The notes: generated from the letters alone by a model not told the origin. A DNA stretch of 64,000 nucleotides from Actinoplanes couchii (GCF_016862075.1 NZ_BOMG01000004.1:62001-126000); one strand, 5' to 3'; positions 1-8,992 are shown, numbered from the stretch's first letter. Program-made: numbers and translations.

Positions 1-1125
1 GACATCGACCGGTCGGTGCTCGACCTGGCCACCCGTGGGCTCGGCTACGGCGTGCACGTGGTGCTCACCGCGACCCACTGGGCGCAGATCCCCGGGGACC
101 TGCGGGAGGTGCTGGCCACCCGGATCGAGCTGCGGCTGGCCGACCCGAAGGAGTCGGAGATCGACAGGCAGGCCGCGCGCCGGATGCCGGAGACGCCGGG
201 CTGCGGGCTCACCCGGGAGGGACTGCACTTCCTGACCGCCGTACCGCGGATCGACGGTCATGACGATCTTTTCGATGCCGTGCGCGGCGCCGCGGATCTG
301 GTCGCGCGGGCCCGGGCGGACTGGCCGGACGAGCGGGCGCCGAGGCTGCGGCTGCTGCCCCGCCTGCTGCCGGCCGCCGAACTGACCGGACCGGGCATCC
401 CGATCGGGATCGACGAGGTGAACCTGGCGCCGGTCCGGTTCGACGACGCCGAGTCCTCGTCACACCTGGTGATCTTCGGGGATCCGGGGTCCGGCAAGAC
501 CAACCTGCTGCGGCTGATCGCCCGGTCGGTGGCGCACCGGTACGCCCTCGACGAGGCCCGGCTGGTGCTGATCGACTACCGGCGCACCCTGCTCGGCGCG
601 GTCGACGGCGAGCACCTGCTGACCCACGCCACCTCGGGCACCGTGCTGGCCGACGCGATCGGCTCGATCCAGGCCGCGATGTCCCGGCGGCTGCCCGGCC
701 CGGACGTGACCCGGGAACAGCTGCGCGACCGCAGCTGGTGGCGCGGGCCGGACCTGTTCATCCTGGTCGACGACTACGACCTGGTGGTGACCCCGGGCAA
801 CAACCCGCTGTCCGGTCTGGTGGAGCTGATCCCGTACGCGCGGGACATCGGCCTGCACCTGATCATCGCGCGGCGCTCCAAGGGCGCGGGCCGGGCGGTG
901 TACGAGCCGCTGCTGCGCCGTCTGGAGCAGGTCGACAGCCCGGTGCTGGTGATGTCCGGTGACCCGGAGGAGGGCAAGCTGTTCGGCCGGGTCCGGCCCC
1001 GGCCGCAGCCGCCGGGCCGGGGCGTGCTGTCCCGGCACAGCGACGGGACGACGGTGCTGCAGACCGCGTGGAGCGACCCGGAGATGCCGTCGCTGGCGTC
1101 TACGTCCGCGCGGACGAGCCCTTGA
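1..1125 (+). CDS. EccC-like type VII secretion ATPase, C-terminal part (5' end outside window)
   Basis: The reading frame is open from base 1, so the gene starts before the window. The visible 374 residues match the C-terminal ATPase modules of EccC, the FtsK/SpoIIIE-type motor of type VII (ESX) secretion that recognises WXG100 substrates at the membrane. The phrases HVVLTATHW and LRLADPKESEIDR close one ATPase module. A second module follows with a Walker A-like FGDPGSGKTNLLRL near residue 160 and an acidic Walker B-like FILVDDYDLV. The sensor-like LHLIIARRS follows. The 3' end overlaps the convergent GAF-GGDEF gene by 26 bp. No other ESX component is visible, because any would lie upstream. 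Confidence 0.88.
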   Translation, partial: DIDRSVLDLATRGLGYGVHVVLTATHWAQIPGDLREVLATRIELRLADPKESEIDRQAARRMPETPGCGLTREGLHFLTAVPRIDGHDDLFDAVRGAADLVARARADWPDERAPRLRLLPRLLPAAELTGPGIPIGIDEVNLAPVRFDDAESSSHLVIFGDPGSGKTNLLRLIARSVAHRYALDEARLVLIDYRRTLLGAVDGEHLLTHATSGTVLADAIGSIQAAMSRRLPGPDVTREQLRDRSWWRGPDLFILVDDYDLVVTPGNNPLSGLVELIPYARDIGLHLIIARRSKGAGRAVYEPLLRRLEQVDSPVLVMSGDPEEGKLFGRVRPRPQPPGRGVLSRHSDGTTVLQTAWSDPEMPSLASTSARTSP

Positions 1126-2467
1126 CCCGGTACATGGCGCTGTCCGCGGCCCGCAGCAGCGCCTCCGCGTCGTAACCCACCTCGTCGGTGATCGCCACCC
1201 CGAAACTCGATCCCGCCGACAGGTGCAGGCCGTTCAGCGCGAACGGCGGGCGCAGTGCCCCGGCCAGCCGCCGGGCCAGGGCACTCGCCTCGTCCGGGCC
1301 GGAGACCGTGCACAGGACCACGAACTCGTCGCCGCCGAGCCGGGCCACCAGGTCCTCCTTGCGGACCGCCCCGGCCAGGCGCTGGGCCACCCCGGTCAGC
1401 AGGGCGTCGCCGACGTCGTGGCCGTGGGTGTCGTTGACCGCCTTGAACCCGTTCAGATCGGCGAAGATCACGCCCACCGAGCCGCCGGTCGTCTCGGCCT
1501 CGGCGACCGCCTCCTCGAGACGCTCCATGAACAGGGCGCGGTTCGCCAGCCGGGTCAGCGAGTCGTGCTGGGCCTGATCCTTGACCCGTTCGAACAGCAG
1601 CGCCTTGGAGACCACCAGCGCGGCGAGGTCGGCCAGGTGGTTGAGCAGGGCGTCGGCCTCGTCGCCCTCGGGCGGGGCGCCGTGCACGGTCAGGGTGCCC
1701 AGCTGCCGCCCACCGGCGCTGAGCGGCAGGTGCCGCCCGGTCGCCGGGACCGGGCCGGGGGACAGGACCAGGGTGGCGCTGTCCACCGGGACCTCGGCGG
1801 TCACCATCTTCTCCACCTCGGCGATCACCTCGGTCAGGTCCAGGATGCCGACCAGCCGCTGGCTCAGCTCGTGCAGCCGGCGCATGCGTTGCAGCTGCTG
1901 CTGGGTCCGCCGCTGCAGCCGCCCGTTGTCCACCGCCAGGGCCACCCGGGTGGCGACGGCCCGCAGCTCCAGGGTGTCGGCGCCGTCGAACGGGATGTCC
2001 CCGCGGCGCATCAGCGCCATGTAGCCCAGCGCCTCGTCCCCGGTCGCCATCCGGGCCCACGCGGCGTGCCGGACGCCGTACCGGGACAGCCAGTCCGGCA
2101 CCGGGATCCGGTCGGCCGGGCCGGCCAGCAGCGAGTCCACGGCGGTGGCGGTGACCACCGCGGCGGGCACCCCGGCCGGGCCGACCGGCATGTCGCGCTC
2201 CGGCACGCCCCACGCGCCGGCCGGTTCGGTACGCCCGTCGCGGACCAGCCAGAACATCGCGATCTCGGCGCCGAACAGCTCGGCCACGTCACCCGTGGCC
2301 CGGGCCAGGATGTCGTCGGCCTCGCTGAGCCGGCCGAGCATGCTCACCACCTGGGCGATCCGGGTGGCCCTCGACAGCGCCTGGGCCGAGGCGGCGTTCG
2401 ACGTGGCGATCCGGGCGCGCAGGTCGCGGACCTCGTCCCGCAGGCGGGTCAGTTCGTCGTCGGCCAT
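1100..2467 (-). CDS. GAF-GGDEF diguanylate cyclase, soluble
   Basis: A 455-residue protein with an N-terminal coiled coil (MADDELTRLRDEVRDLRARI), a GAF-like region at about residues 40-190 and a C-terminal GGDEF domain. It should make cyclic di-GMP from two GTP. The active-site loop ARLGGDEFVVL is intact. An inhibitory I-site, RKED, sits five residues before it, which predicts product inhibition. No membrane segment is seen, so the GAF region probably senses a cytosolic ligand. Its ATG overlaps the stop of the upstream FIST gene by one base (TGATG), so the two are translationally coupled. It is the last gene of a three-gene leftward operon. Confidence 0.93.
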   Translation of the reverse strand: MADDELTRLRDEVRDLRARIATSNAASAQALSRATRIAQVVSMLGRLSEADDILARATGDVAELFGAEIAMFWLVRDGRTEPAGAWGVPERDMPVGPAGVPAAVVTATAVDSLLAGPADRIPVPDWLSRYGVRHAAWARMATGDEALGYMALMRRGDIPFDGADTLELRAVATRVALAVDNGRLQRRTQQQLQRMRRLHELSQRLVGILDLTEVIAEVEKMVTAEVPVDSATLVLSPGPVPATGRHLPLSAGGRQLGTLTVHGAPPEGDEADALLNHLADLAALVVSKALLFERVKDQAQHDSLTRLANRALFMERLEEAVAEAETTGGSVGVIFADLNGFKAVNDTHGHDVGDALLTGVAQRLAGAVRKEDLVARLGGDEFVVLCTVSGPDEASALARRLAGALRPPFALNGLHLSAGSSFGVAITDEVGYDAEALLRAADSAMYRVKGSSART

Positions 2468-3615
2468 CAGAACGCCAGCACCGCCACCGTCGCGTTGTGG
2501 AAGCCGCTGGAACCGGCCACCCGGGCGAACTCGCCGTAGGTGAACAGCCCGGCCTGCGGCGCCCCGGACAGGGCGGCCCTGATCGCCTGCGCCTCGGCCC
2601 CGGACCGTTCACCGAACAGCGCGGTCCGCGCGGCACAGCTGAACACCAGGGCCCCGCGCGACGGCCCGTCGAGCTGGCCGAGGGCCGCGGTGGTCGCCCG
2701 CGCGGCGGCGTCGATCAACTCCTCGAAGCTGCTCTCCATGATCTGCACGACGGCGTAGTCGCTGACGTAGCCGAACATGGTCAGCCCGCCCTCCGGGGTG
2801 CTGCCCAGGATGTGCCGGATGTCGAACTGCCCGGACGCGTTCGGCAGCCCCAGCGGCCGGTCCATGACCAGACCGGCGAACGACACCCCCTCGACGTCAC
2901 GCGGGTCGCAGCCACGCATCGCCAGGTAGGCCTCCCGGGCCGGCCGGCCGTCCAGTTCCCGGATCACGTTGCCGTCGGCGCGGGTGACGAACATGGTTCC
3001 GTTGCTGGGCCGCCAGCCGTGCGCGGTGGCCACCCCGATCGGGGTCGGCGAGTCGATCCAGACGGCGACCACCCCGTTGTTCAGGACCCGGCCCTCGGCG
3101 ATCTGGTAGGTCCGTTCCATCCGCAACGGCTCGGCGGCGGTGCCACCGACGATCGGCACGGTCGCCCCGGCCACCGCGTAGGCGCCGCGCATCACCTCCC
3201 GCTGGTCCCCGGCGAGGCCGTCGGAGAGGATCATCAGCACGGAGTACGGGTGACCGCCGCCGGCCCGGACCCGGGCGCTCTCCGCGGCCCGGCGGGTGGC
3301 CCCGGAGATGTCGCTGCCCAGCGGTTCGGCGGTGCCGACCCCGAACGACACGCCGCCGGACGGCAGGTATGCGGCGGCGCAGCCGGACGGCACCTGCCCG
3401 TCGCCGGTGAACGACGCGAACGAGGAGCAGCCCACCACGGTCGCCGCGCCCGCGACGGCGGTGGCCGCGGCCAGCACGGCCTGCGGATCCTGGTCGAAGG
3501 TGGGGAAGACGACGACGAGGTCGCCCGGTTCCGGGGTGCGGCCGCCCAGCGCCGCGGTGACCGCCTCGGTGGTGGCGTCCGTCCCGAGCCCGTGTCCGGT
3601 TCCGATCATGCTCAC
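2467..3615 (-). CDS. FIST N- and C-domain sensor protein
   Basis: A 382-residue protein matching the FIST family (FIST_N then FIST_C), predicted small-ligand sensor domains found in signal-transduction proteins. Typical features are VVGCSSFASF near residue 85, LMILSDGLAGDQ near 150, PIVGGTAAEP near 175 and the C-terminal GALVFSCAARTALFG. No membrane span or output domain is present, so it presumably acts on a partner. The start is GTG at 3615, overlapping the TGA of the upstream membrane GGDEF gene (GTGA). Its own stop overlaps the start of the GAF-GGDEF gene. This coupling suggests it modulates one or both cyclases (inference). Confidence 0.9.
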   Translation of the reverse strand: MSMIGTGHGLGTDATTEAVTAALGGRTPEPGDLVVVFPTFDQDPQAVLAAATAVAGAATVVGCSSFASFTGDGQVPSGCAAAYLPSGGVSFGVGTAEPLGSDISGATRRAAESARVRAGGGHPYSVLMILSDGLAGDQREVMRGAYAVAGATVPIVGGTAAEPLRMERTYQIAEGRVLNNGVVAVWIDSPTPIGVATAHGWRPSNGTMFVTRADGNVIRELDGRPAREAYLAMRGCDPRDVEGVSFAGLVMDRPLGLPNASGQFDIRHILGSTPEGGLTMFGYVSDYAVVQIMESSFEELIDAAARATTAALGQLDGPSRGALVFSCAARTALFGERSGAEAQAIRAALSGAPQAGLFTYGEFARVAGSSGFHNATVAVLAF

Positions 3616-5036
3616 GTCTGGTGCACCCGGCCCCGGCCGGCGGCTTTCGCTGCGTACATCGCGGTGTCCGCTCTCTTGATCTCGCTCTCCGGGTCGGCGC
3701 CGGACGGCGCCGTGATCACCCCGATGCTGGCGCCCACACCGACCGGCAGGCCCCGGACTTCGATCGGCTCGGCCACCGCGTCGACGATCCGGGTGGCGAT
3801 CGCGACGGCCTGCTCGTCGGTGGCGCCGGGCAGGATGACCGCGAACTCGTCACCACCGAGCCGGGCCACCAGATCGGTGTCCCGCACGGTCTGCCGGATC
3901 CGGCCGGCCACCGTCTCCAGCACGGCGTCGCCGGTCTCGTGCCCGAGGGTGTCGTTGACCGCCTTGAAACCGTCCAGGTCGACGTAGAGCAGGGCGGTCG
4001 GCCCGCCACCGTCGGTCAGGGCCTGCTCCCAGCGGTTGTGGAAGTGCCGCCGGTTGGCCAGGCCGGTCAGCTGGTCGGTGTACGCCTGCCCGCGGGCGAC
4101 GTCCAGGGAGGCGGCGAGCAGCCCGACCACGCCGTGCAGCCGGGCCATCACCAGCAGGAACAGCAGCACGCTGCCGCCCACCACGACCGGGATGTCCAGC
4201 GGATCGCCGAGGATCCACTCGATGGTCAGCACCAGCGGGGCCATCAGCCCGGCCACGGCCAGCGCCAGCAGCCGGCCCCGCCCGATCATGCCGTCCGGTG
4301 GCGGGGTGGCCTGGGAGACCGAGGCCATCGCCGGGTGCAGGGCGGCGGTGCCGAACAACACGTGCGTGACCATCCAGCCGACGTCCATCAGGCCGCCGGC
4401 CGCATAGTTGTCGTGCAGTTCCAGCAGCGTGTACGTGACGTCGGTGGCCAGCAGGACGACCACCCCGATCACCAGCATCCGGTACGGCGCCGGCCGTCGC
4501 CCGGATCCGATGGCGACCCGCAGCAGCACCGCCAGGGCGGCCAGGTCCAGGATCGGGTAGGTGAGCGACACCGCCCGACCGAAAACGGTCAGGTCGCCGA
4601 GCCGGGCGGTCGGGGCGATCAGGTAGAGCCAGGCCAGCATGGTCGCGCCGGTGGACAGGATCGCGGCGTCCAGCAGCCCGGGCCGGTCCCAGGTGGTGCG
4701 CCGGGCCCGGGCCAGCCCGAGCAGGCCGGCGATCAGCGCCAGGTTCGACGGGACGTAGAACGCGTCGGCGACCGAGGGGAACACGTCCTGGCCGAGCAGG
4801 ACGGTCTGCAGCCAGTAGGCGACGTCACCGGCCGCGAAGAGGCCCACGTTCGCCGCGAGGGCGTACCACGGCCAGCGCAGCGCCGGCCGGTGCCGGCGGA
4901 CCCCGAGGAGGATCGTCGCCACGCCGGAGAGGTGCACGAGCGTCGCGATCACCGCCTGGACCGGATCCGACGGGATCAGGTTGTAGACGACGGCACAGAC
5001 CGCGCAAACGGCCAGGTACCACCGCCAGACCGCCAT
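3612..5036 (-). CDS. Membrane-bound GGDEF diguanylate cyclase
   Basis: A 474-residue protein with about nine hydrophobic helices in the first 290 residues, forming a membrane sensor, then a GGDEF domain. The catalytic loop ARLGGDEFAVIL and an I-site RDTD five residues upstream are intact, so active, feedback-inhibited synthesis of cyclic di-GMP is expected. I chose the ATG at 5036 (MAVWRWYLAV) because GGAAGGGGG lies just upstream. A longer in-frame start at 5147 would add a residue stretch unlike a membrane protein. It is the first gene of the coupled GGDEF / FIST / GAF-GGDEF operon. Confidence 0.92.
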   Translation of the reverse strand: MAVWRWYLAVCAVCAVVYNLIPSDPVQAVIATLVHLSGVATILLGVRRHRPALRWPWYALAANVGLFAAGDVAYWLQTVLLGQDVFPSVADAFYVPSNLALIAGLLGLARARRTTWDRPGLLDAAILSTGATMLAWLYLIAPTARLGDLTVFGRAVSLTYPILDLAALAVLLRVAIGSGRRPAPYRMLVIGVVVLLATDVTYTLLELHDNYAAGGLMDVGWMVTHVLFGTAALHPAMASVSQATPPPDGMIGRGRLLALAVAGLMAPLVLTIEWILGDPLDIPVVVGGSVLLFLLVMARLHGVVGLLAASLDVARGQAYTDQLTGLANRRHFHNRWEQALTDGGGPTALLYVDLDGFKAVNDTLGHETGDAVLETVAGRIRQTVRDTDLVARLGGDEFAVILPGATDEQAVAIATRIVDAVAEPIEVRGLPVGVGASIGVITAPSGADPESEIKRADTAMYAAKAAGRGRVHQT

Positions 5037-5168
5037 CGCGCCCCCTTCCGTCGCCGTCCTAGGGACCATCGGCATGACGGGGCCAGAAGTGAGATCAACC
5101 AAAAAGTCGATGGACGGATGGCGATCCCGAGTAGCGGAACCGGGCATGAATGTGATTCGATTTGATGC

Positions 5169-5208
5169 GAAAGGCCGGGCATCTTCCCCCGTGGATGCCC
5201 GGCCTTTC
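5169..5208 (+). terminator. 14-bp perfect hairpin in the leader of the P450 gene
   Basis: GAAAGGCCGGGCAT (5169-5182) pairs perfectly with ATGCCCGGCCTTTC (5195-5208) across a 12-base loop, followed by TTTC-type bases. It looks like an intrinsic terminator. However, the flanking genes diverge, so no upstream gene ends here on either strand. It therefore lies in the 5' leader of the P450 gene (start 47 bases later) and could be an attenuator, or a terminator left by a lost gene. Confidence 0.6.
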
Positions 5209-5255
5209 TATGTGCCCGTTTCGATGTGCCCGTTTCTCCGTGGTCAGGGGGATGT

Positions 5256-6407
5256 GTGGAGAGCCCGTTCTCCGCGGAGTTCTTCCGCGACCCGTGGCCG
5301 GCCTGGTCCGGTCTGCGTGACGCCGCGCCCGCCTGCCCGGTGGAGCTGCCGGACGGCTCCCCGGTCTGGCTGGTGACGCGGTACGCCGACGTCCGGGCCC
5401 TGCTCGCCGACCCGCGGCTGTCGGTGGACAAGAGCAGCGGCGACGGCAGCTGGCGCGGGTTCTCGCTGCCCCCGGCACTGGACGCGAACCTGCTCAACAT
5501 GGATCCGCCGAACCACACCCGGATCCGCCGGCTGGTGTCGCAGGCGTTCACCCCACGCCGGGTGGAGAACCTGCGGCCGCTGATCCAGCGCACCGCCGAC
5601 GAGCTGCTGGACGCGCTGCCGGCGGGTGAGGCGGACCTGATCCGCGGGTACGCCGGACCGCTGCCGGTGACGGTCATCTGCGACCTGCTCGGGGTGCCGG
5701 AGACCGACCGGGACGACTTCCGGGCGTGGACCGACGTGATGCTGGTCCCGCCGCGCGACGACCCCCGGGCCGGGGCGCGGGCGGTTGTCGCCATCCACGC
5801 CTACCTGGTCGGGCTGCTCGCCCGCAAACGCGCCGAACCGGCCGACGACCTGCTCTCCGCGCTGATCGCCGCCCGGGAACAGGACGACCGGCTCTCCGAG
5901 GACGAGCTGACCTCGCTGGCCTTCCTGCTGCTGCTCGCCGGCTTCGAGAACACCGTGCACGCCATCGGCACCGGTGTCCGCACCCTGCTGACCCGGCCCG
6001 GGATCGACCGCTCCGACATGACGAAGACCATCGAGGAGCTGCTGCGGTACGAGCCACCCGCGACCGTTCTGCTGCGCCGCTTCGCCACCGAGGACGTCGA
6101 CGTGGACGGTGTCGTGGTGCCGAAGGCGGCGACCGTGCTGCTGGTGGTCGGCGCGGCGAACCGGGATCCGGCCGCCTTCCCGGACCCGGACCGGGTGGTG
6201 CCCGGCCGGCCCGGCGGGCACCTGACGTTCGGCCACGGCATCCACTACTGCGTGGCCGCCCCGCTGGCCCGGATCGAGCTGGAGATCGCCATCGGCACCC
6301 TGCTGCGGCGGTTCCCCGATCTGCGCCTGGCCGTCCCGGAGCGGGAACTGTCCTGGCGCCCGTCCTTCCGGGCCCGCGGCCTGAACACGCTGCCGGTGAC
6401 TCTTTAG
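5256..6407 (+). CDS. Cytochrome P450 (bacterial CYP107/105-like)
   Basis: A soluble class I P450 of 383 residues, expected to hydroxylate or epoxidise a small molecule using ferredoxin electrons. Visible motifs: I-helix LLLLAGFENTVH, K-helix EELLRYEPP (ExxR) and the heme loop FGHGIHYCVAAPLAR with the axial cysteine. The usual glycine two residues after that cysteine is alanine here. GTG at 5256 follows AGGGGGA; an in-frame GTG at 5226 would add ten residues. No ferredoxin gene is adjacent. It converges on and overlaps by 4 bp the end of the leftward MazG-like gene, so it may belong functionally to that cassette. The substrate cannot be told from sequence. Confidence 0.93.
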   Translation: MESPFSAEFFRDPWPAWSGLRDAAPACPVELPDGSPVWLVTRYADVRALLADPRLSVDKSSGDGSWRGFSLPPALDANLLNMDPPNHTRIRRLVSQAFTPRRVENLRPLIQRTADELLDALPAGEADLIRGYAGPLPVTVICDLLGVPETDRDDFRAWTDVMLVPPRDDPRAGARAVVAIHAYLVGLLARKRAEPADDLLSALIAAREQDDRLSEDELTSLAFLLLLAGFENTVHAIGTGVRTLLTRPGIDRSDMTKTIEELLRYEPPATVLLRRFATEDVDVDGVVVPKAATVLLVVGAANRDPAAFPDPDRVVPGRPGGHLTFGHGIHYCVAAPLARIELEIAIGTLLRRFPDLRLAVPERELSWRPSFRARGLNTLPVTL

Positions 6408-6796
6408 AAGCGCACCCCGCCGTGGCGGTAACCGCCGAGCGTGTCGGCGGTCTTCGCCACCAGGGCCGCGCCCAGGTCGACGCCGAGGTATTCGGACAGT
6501 TCCAGGGTCCGGATCAGGATGTCGGCCAGTTCCAGGCTGAGCGCGTCGTCCGGGCGCCGGGCCGCCGGGTCCAGGTCCAGGTCCCGGCTGCGGATCTCCT
6601 GCAGGGCCTCGCTGACCTCGCTCTGCAGCAGCGCCATCCGGGTCGCCGCGACATAGGCCCGCCCACTCGGATGAGCCGTCTCGACCTGGTCGGAACCCGA
6701 GAAGAGATCGATCTTGCGGGCGTACGCGTGGGCACCGCGCTGTGCGTCCGGCAGAAGTGCCGCCAGCGCCTCGATGTGCCGCAGAGTGTCGCTCAC
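6404..6796 (-). CDS. MazG-like all-alpha NTP pyrophosphohydrolase family protein
   Basis: A 130-residue helical protein. EVSE in LLQSEVSEALQEI and ELAD in LSLELADILIRTLEL form the ExxE...ExxD metal-binding pattern of MazG/dUTPase-type pyrophosphohydrolases, which cleave NTPs to NMP and pyrophosphate. The substrate is unknown. The GTG start at 6796 overlaps the end of the MAB_1171c-like gene (6793), giving a coupled start. It is the last member of the XRE / ImmA / membrane protein / MazG-like operon. A regulatory or house-cleaning nucleotide role in this cassette is inference. Confidence 0.75.
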   Translation of the reverse strand: MSDTLRHIEALAALLPDAQRGAHAYARKIDLFSGSDQVETAHPSGRAYVAATRMALLQSEVSEALQEIRSRDLDLDPAARRPDDALSLELADILIRTLELSEYLGVDLGAALVAKTADTLGGYRHGGVRF

Positions 6797-7932
6797 CGGA
6801 CCACCACCTGTTCTCTCGGTGCGGGCCCGGTCGCCCGCAGGTGCCGGGCGATGCGCAGCAGGTGCGCGGTCTCCCCGGCGATGTCGTCGCCGCCCCGCGG
6901 GTCGGCCGTCCAGACCTCGGCGGGCTTCTCGTCGCGGGCCTTGGCCCGGACCGCGGCCGCCAGCACCGCCGCCTGCACCCGGTCCGGGTCGTCGCCGTCG
7001 GACTCCCGGGCCACCCGGGCGTCGAACCAGGGGCGCAGCGCCAGCCAGCCGTCGCGGATCTCGACGACCAGCCGGACCAGACGGTAGTCGATGTCCCGGA
7101 CGGCGCCGCGCCGGGTGGCGTCCGGGTCGAGCGCGATCTCCGGGGTGGCCTCGCTGAGCAGCCGCCACAATGGGTGCAGCCGGTGGTACGTGTACAGCCC
7201 CCGCACCTTCGGCCCCCACGCCGGGATGGTGAACCCGATCAGGATCAGCACACAGCCCGGCCCGGTGAGCAGCGGCGACATCTGCTCCTGCACGGCGTCC
7301 GGGATCGGCTGCCAGCCGGCGTTGCGGGCGCCGATGTAGAACGCCTTCTCGGCGCAGTACGCCAGCCCGAACACCGCGCCCCAGCCGACCAGCCGCAGCC
7401 CGAGGCGCAGGAACGGCTGCCGGGTCCGGCCGGCGAACCGCCAGGACAGCCGCAGGATGTCGGTCAGCGCGATGACGAAGTAGCCGAGGTACACGATCAT
7501 GTACTCGGCCATGTAGGGCGCGTCGCCGTACACGGTGGTGAATTCCCTGGTCAGGGTCACATCCAGCGGCGCGAGCACGAACAGGACGGTCATCGCGGCG
7601 ACACCGGCGGCCACCGCGGCCACCCGGAACCAGGTGGCGCGCCGGGGTGGGTCGCTGACCGTCCAGTGCAGCAGGAGCAACTGCACCGACACGGCGAACC
7701 CGAGGATGCCGCTGTGCGCGATCAGCCGGGCGATGTTGGGCACGCCGAGCAGTTCGTCGATGCGTACGTAGATGAACGGGGTGTTCGCGGTCGGCGCCCA
7801 GACCAGGAAGAACAGCATCGCCGCCAGCGCGCGCCGGGTCGCGCTGCGCGGATCCCGGATCAACGGCGGGATCTTGTACGCCAGCGCGATCAGCGCCAGC
7901 AACGCCACCACGGGATAGACCACCGAGGACAT
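6793..7932 (-). CDS. MAB_1171c-type membrane protein (putative transporter)
   Basis: A 379-residue protein with about seven N-terminal transmembrane helices (residues 1-230) and a soluble C-terminal half containing YRLVRLVVEIRDGWLALRPW. This layout matches the actinobacterial MAB_1171c putative-transporter family with a DUF6545-type tail, which is typically encoded beside XRE and ImmA/IrrE genes. No transport substrate is known. It starts with ATG at 7932, just after the ImmA-like gene ends (7936). The cytoplasmic tail could receive or give a signal to the protease (inference). Confidence 0.82.
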   Translation of the reverse strand: MSSVVYPVVALLALIALAYKIPPLIRDPRSATRRALAAMLFFLVWAPTANTPFIYVRIDELLGVPNIARLIAHSGILGFAVSVQLLLLHWTVSDPPRRATWFRVAAVAAGVAAMTVLFVLAPLDVTLTREFTTVYGDAPYMAEYMIVYLGYFVIALTDILRLSWRFAGRTRQPFLRLGLRLVGWGAVFGLAYCAEKAFYIGARNAGWQPIPDAVQEQMSPLLTGPGCVLILIGFTIPAWGPKVRGLYTYHRLHPLWRLLSEATPEIALDPDATRRGAVRDIDYRLVRLVVEIRDGWLALRPWFDARVARESDGDDPDRVQAAVLAAAVRAKARDEKPAEVWTADPRGGDDIAGETAHLLRIARHLRATGPAPREQVVVR

Positions 7933-7935
7933 CGG

Positions 7936-8448
7936 TCACCGCCCTCCGGGATCGATCAACGTGTGGTGCAGACGGTCGAGCACCGGGTCCTGGCCACCGG
8001 CCGATCGGGGGCGGGCCGACACCGACCGGCGCAGCAGCAGGGACGCGATCATCTCGGCCTCCTTCTCCTCGACCTCGCTGTAGTCGGTGCGGCCCAGCAC
8101 CGCCTGCACCAGCGACGGGTCCAGGTCGGGCAGCAGCAGGCGGGAGGCCTCGGCGTCCAGCACCGGCGCGGTCAGGTGGCCGCAGATCAGGTGGCCCAGC
8201 TCGTGCCGGATGATGTGCTCCTGGTGCAGGCGGCTGGTGCCGGCCTCGTAGAAGACCACGTCGAACCGCTCGGTGCGCACCGCGAGCCCGCACGGGCTGG
8301 AGGTGGGCAGGTGCTCGCCGATCAGGTGGATCGGGCGGCCCTGCCGGTCGGCGAGGACGTCGCACAGGTCGCGGACGTCGCCGGTGTCCGGCAGGCCGAG
8401 CCCGTCCAGGAGCCGCTCGCAGCGCCGGCGCAGTGCGCGGTGCGCCAT
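7936..8448 (-). CDS. ImmA/IrrE-family metallopeptidase
   Basis: A 170-residue protein with a zinc-peptidase motif HELGH (His82, Glu83, His86 in IIRHELGHLICGHL). ImmA/IrrE proteases typically cleave a partner XRE repressor, as in ICEBs1 ImmA/ImmR and Deinococcus IrrE/DdrO. The gene directly upstream is an XRE regulator whose stop overlaps this ATG by one base (TGATG). This is the classic repressor and anti-repressor protease arrangement, so the predicted job is signal-triggered derepression of this operon. Confidence 0.9.
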   Translation of the reverse strand: MAHRALRRRCERLLDGLGLPDTGDVRDLCDVLADRQGRPIHLIGEHLPTSSPCGLAVRTERFDVVFYEAGTSRLHQEHIIRHELGHLICGHLTAPVLDAEASRLLLPDLDPSLVQAVLGRTDYSEVEEKEAEMIASLLLRRSVSARPRSAGGQDPVLDRLHHTLIDPGGR

Positions 8449-8927
8449 CAGCCGGTGCCCTCGTCGTCCAGGCCCTCGAGTTTGCGGCAGCGGTCCACCA
8501 GCAGCTCGATCAGGTGCGTGCTGTCGTCGGAGAGGCCCTGCTGGCGCAGCACCCGCCGGAGCGCGACCTGCTGGACCTTCATCTGCCGCAGCTCGTTGAG
8601 CATGTCGATCTGCTCGCGCACCCGCCGGGTCACCGCGTCGTCCACGAAGAACCCCGGATCCACCCCGAAGGCCCGGGCCAGCGCCTGTACGTGGGAGGTC
8701 CGCGGGTCGGTGGTGATGCCCCGGCGCATCTCCCCGACGTAGGCGGCGCTGATGCTGACCCCGGTGCCGTCCCGCCGCCCCACCTCGTTGATCTTGTTGG
8801 CGATCTCCTTGGTGGTGTACCGGCGGCCGGCCTCTTCACCGGGCGCCAACTCGCCCGCGGTCGGCCGGACCCGGTCGAAGAGGAACTCCAGCTTCGCCGC
8901 GAGAGTCTCGGGCTGGTTCGGCGCCAC
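8448..8927 (-). CDS. XRE-family transcriptional regulator
   Basis: A 159-residue DNA-binding protein. The N-terminal half holds a Cro/C1-type helix-turn-helix (YTTKEIANKINEV followed by ISAAYVGEMRRGIT). The C-terminal half is a helical dimerisation or cleavage segment rich in Arg and Glu. GTG at 8927 is chosen because AGGAGG lies six bases upstream; a longer frame to 8999 lacks a ribosome site. It heads the operon with the ImmA-like protease, its likely regulator. Palindromic ACAGCTGT (8955-8962) in the leader is a possible operator. Confidence 0.9.
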   Translation of the reverse strand: MAPNQPETLAAKLEFLFDRVRPTAGELAPGEEAGRRYTTKEIANKINEVGRRDGTGVSISAAYVGEMRRGITTDPRTSHVQALARAFGVDPGFFVDDAVTRRVREQIDMLNELRQMKVQQVALRRVLRQQGLSDDSTHLIELLVDRCRKLEGLDDEGTG

Positions 8928-8992
8928 CGGTCCTCCTAGATGGACATTCGGTAAACAGCTGTGTCGCGGGGGCGCGCGGCGGTACACGCTCG

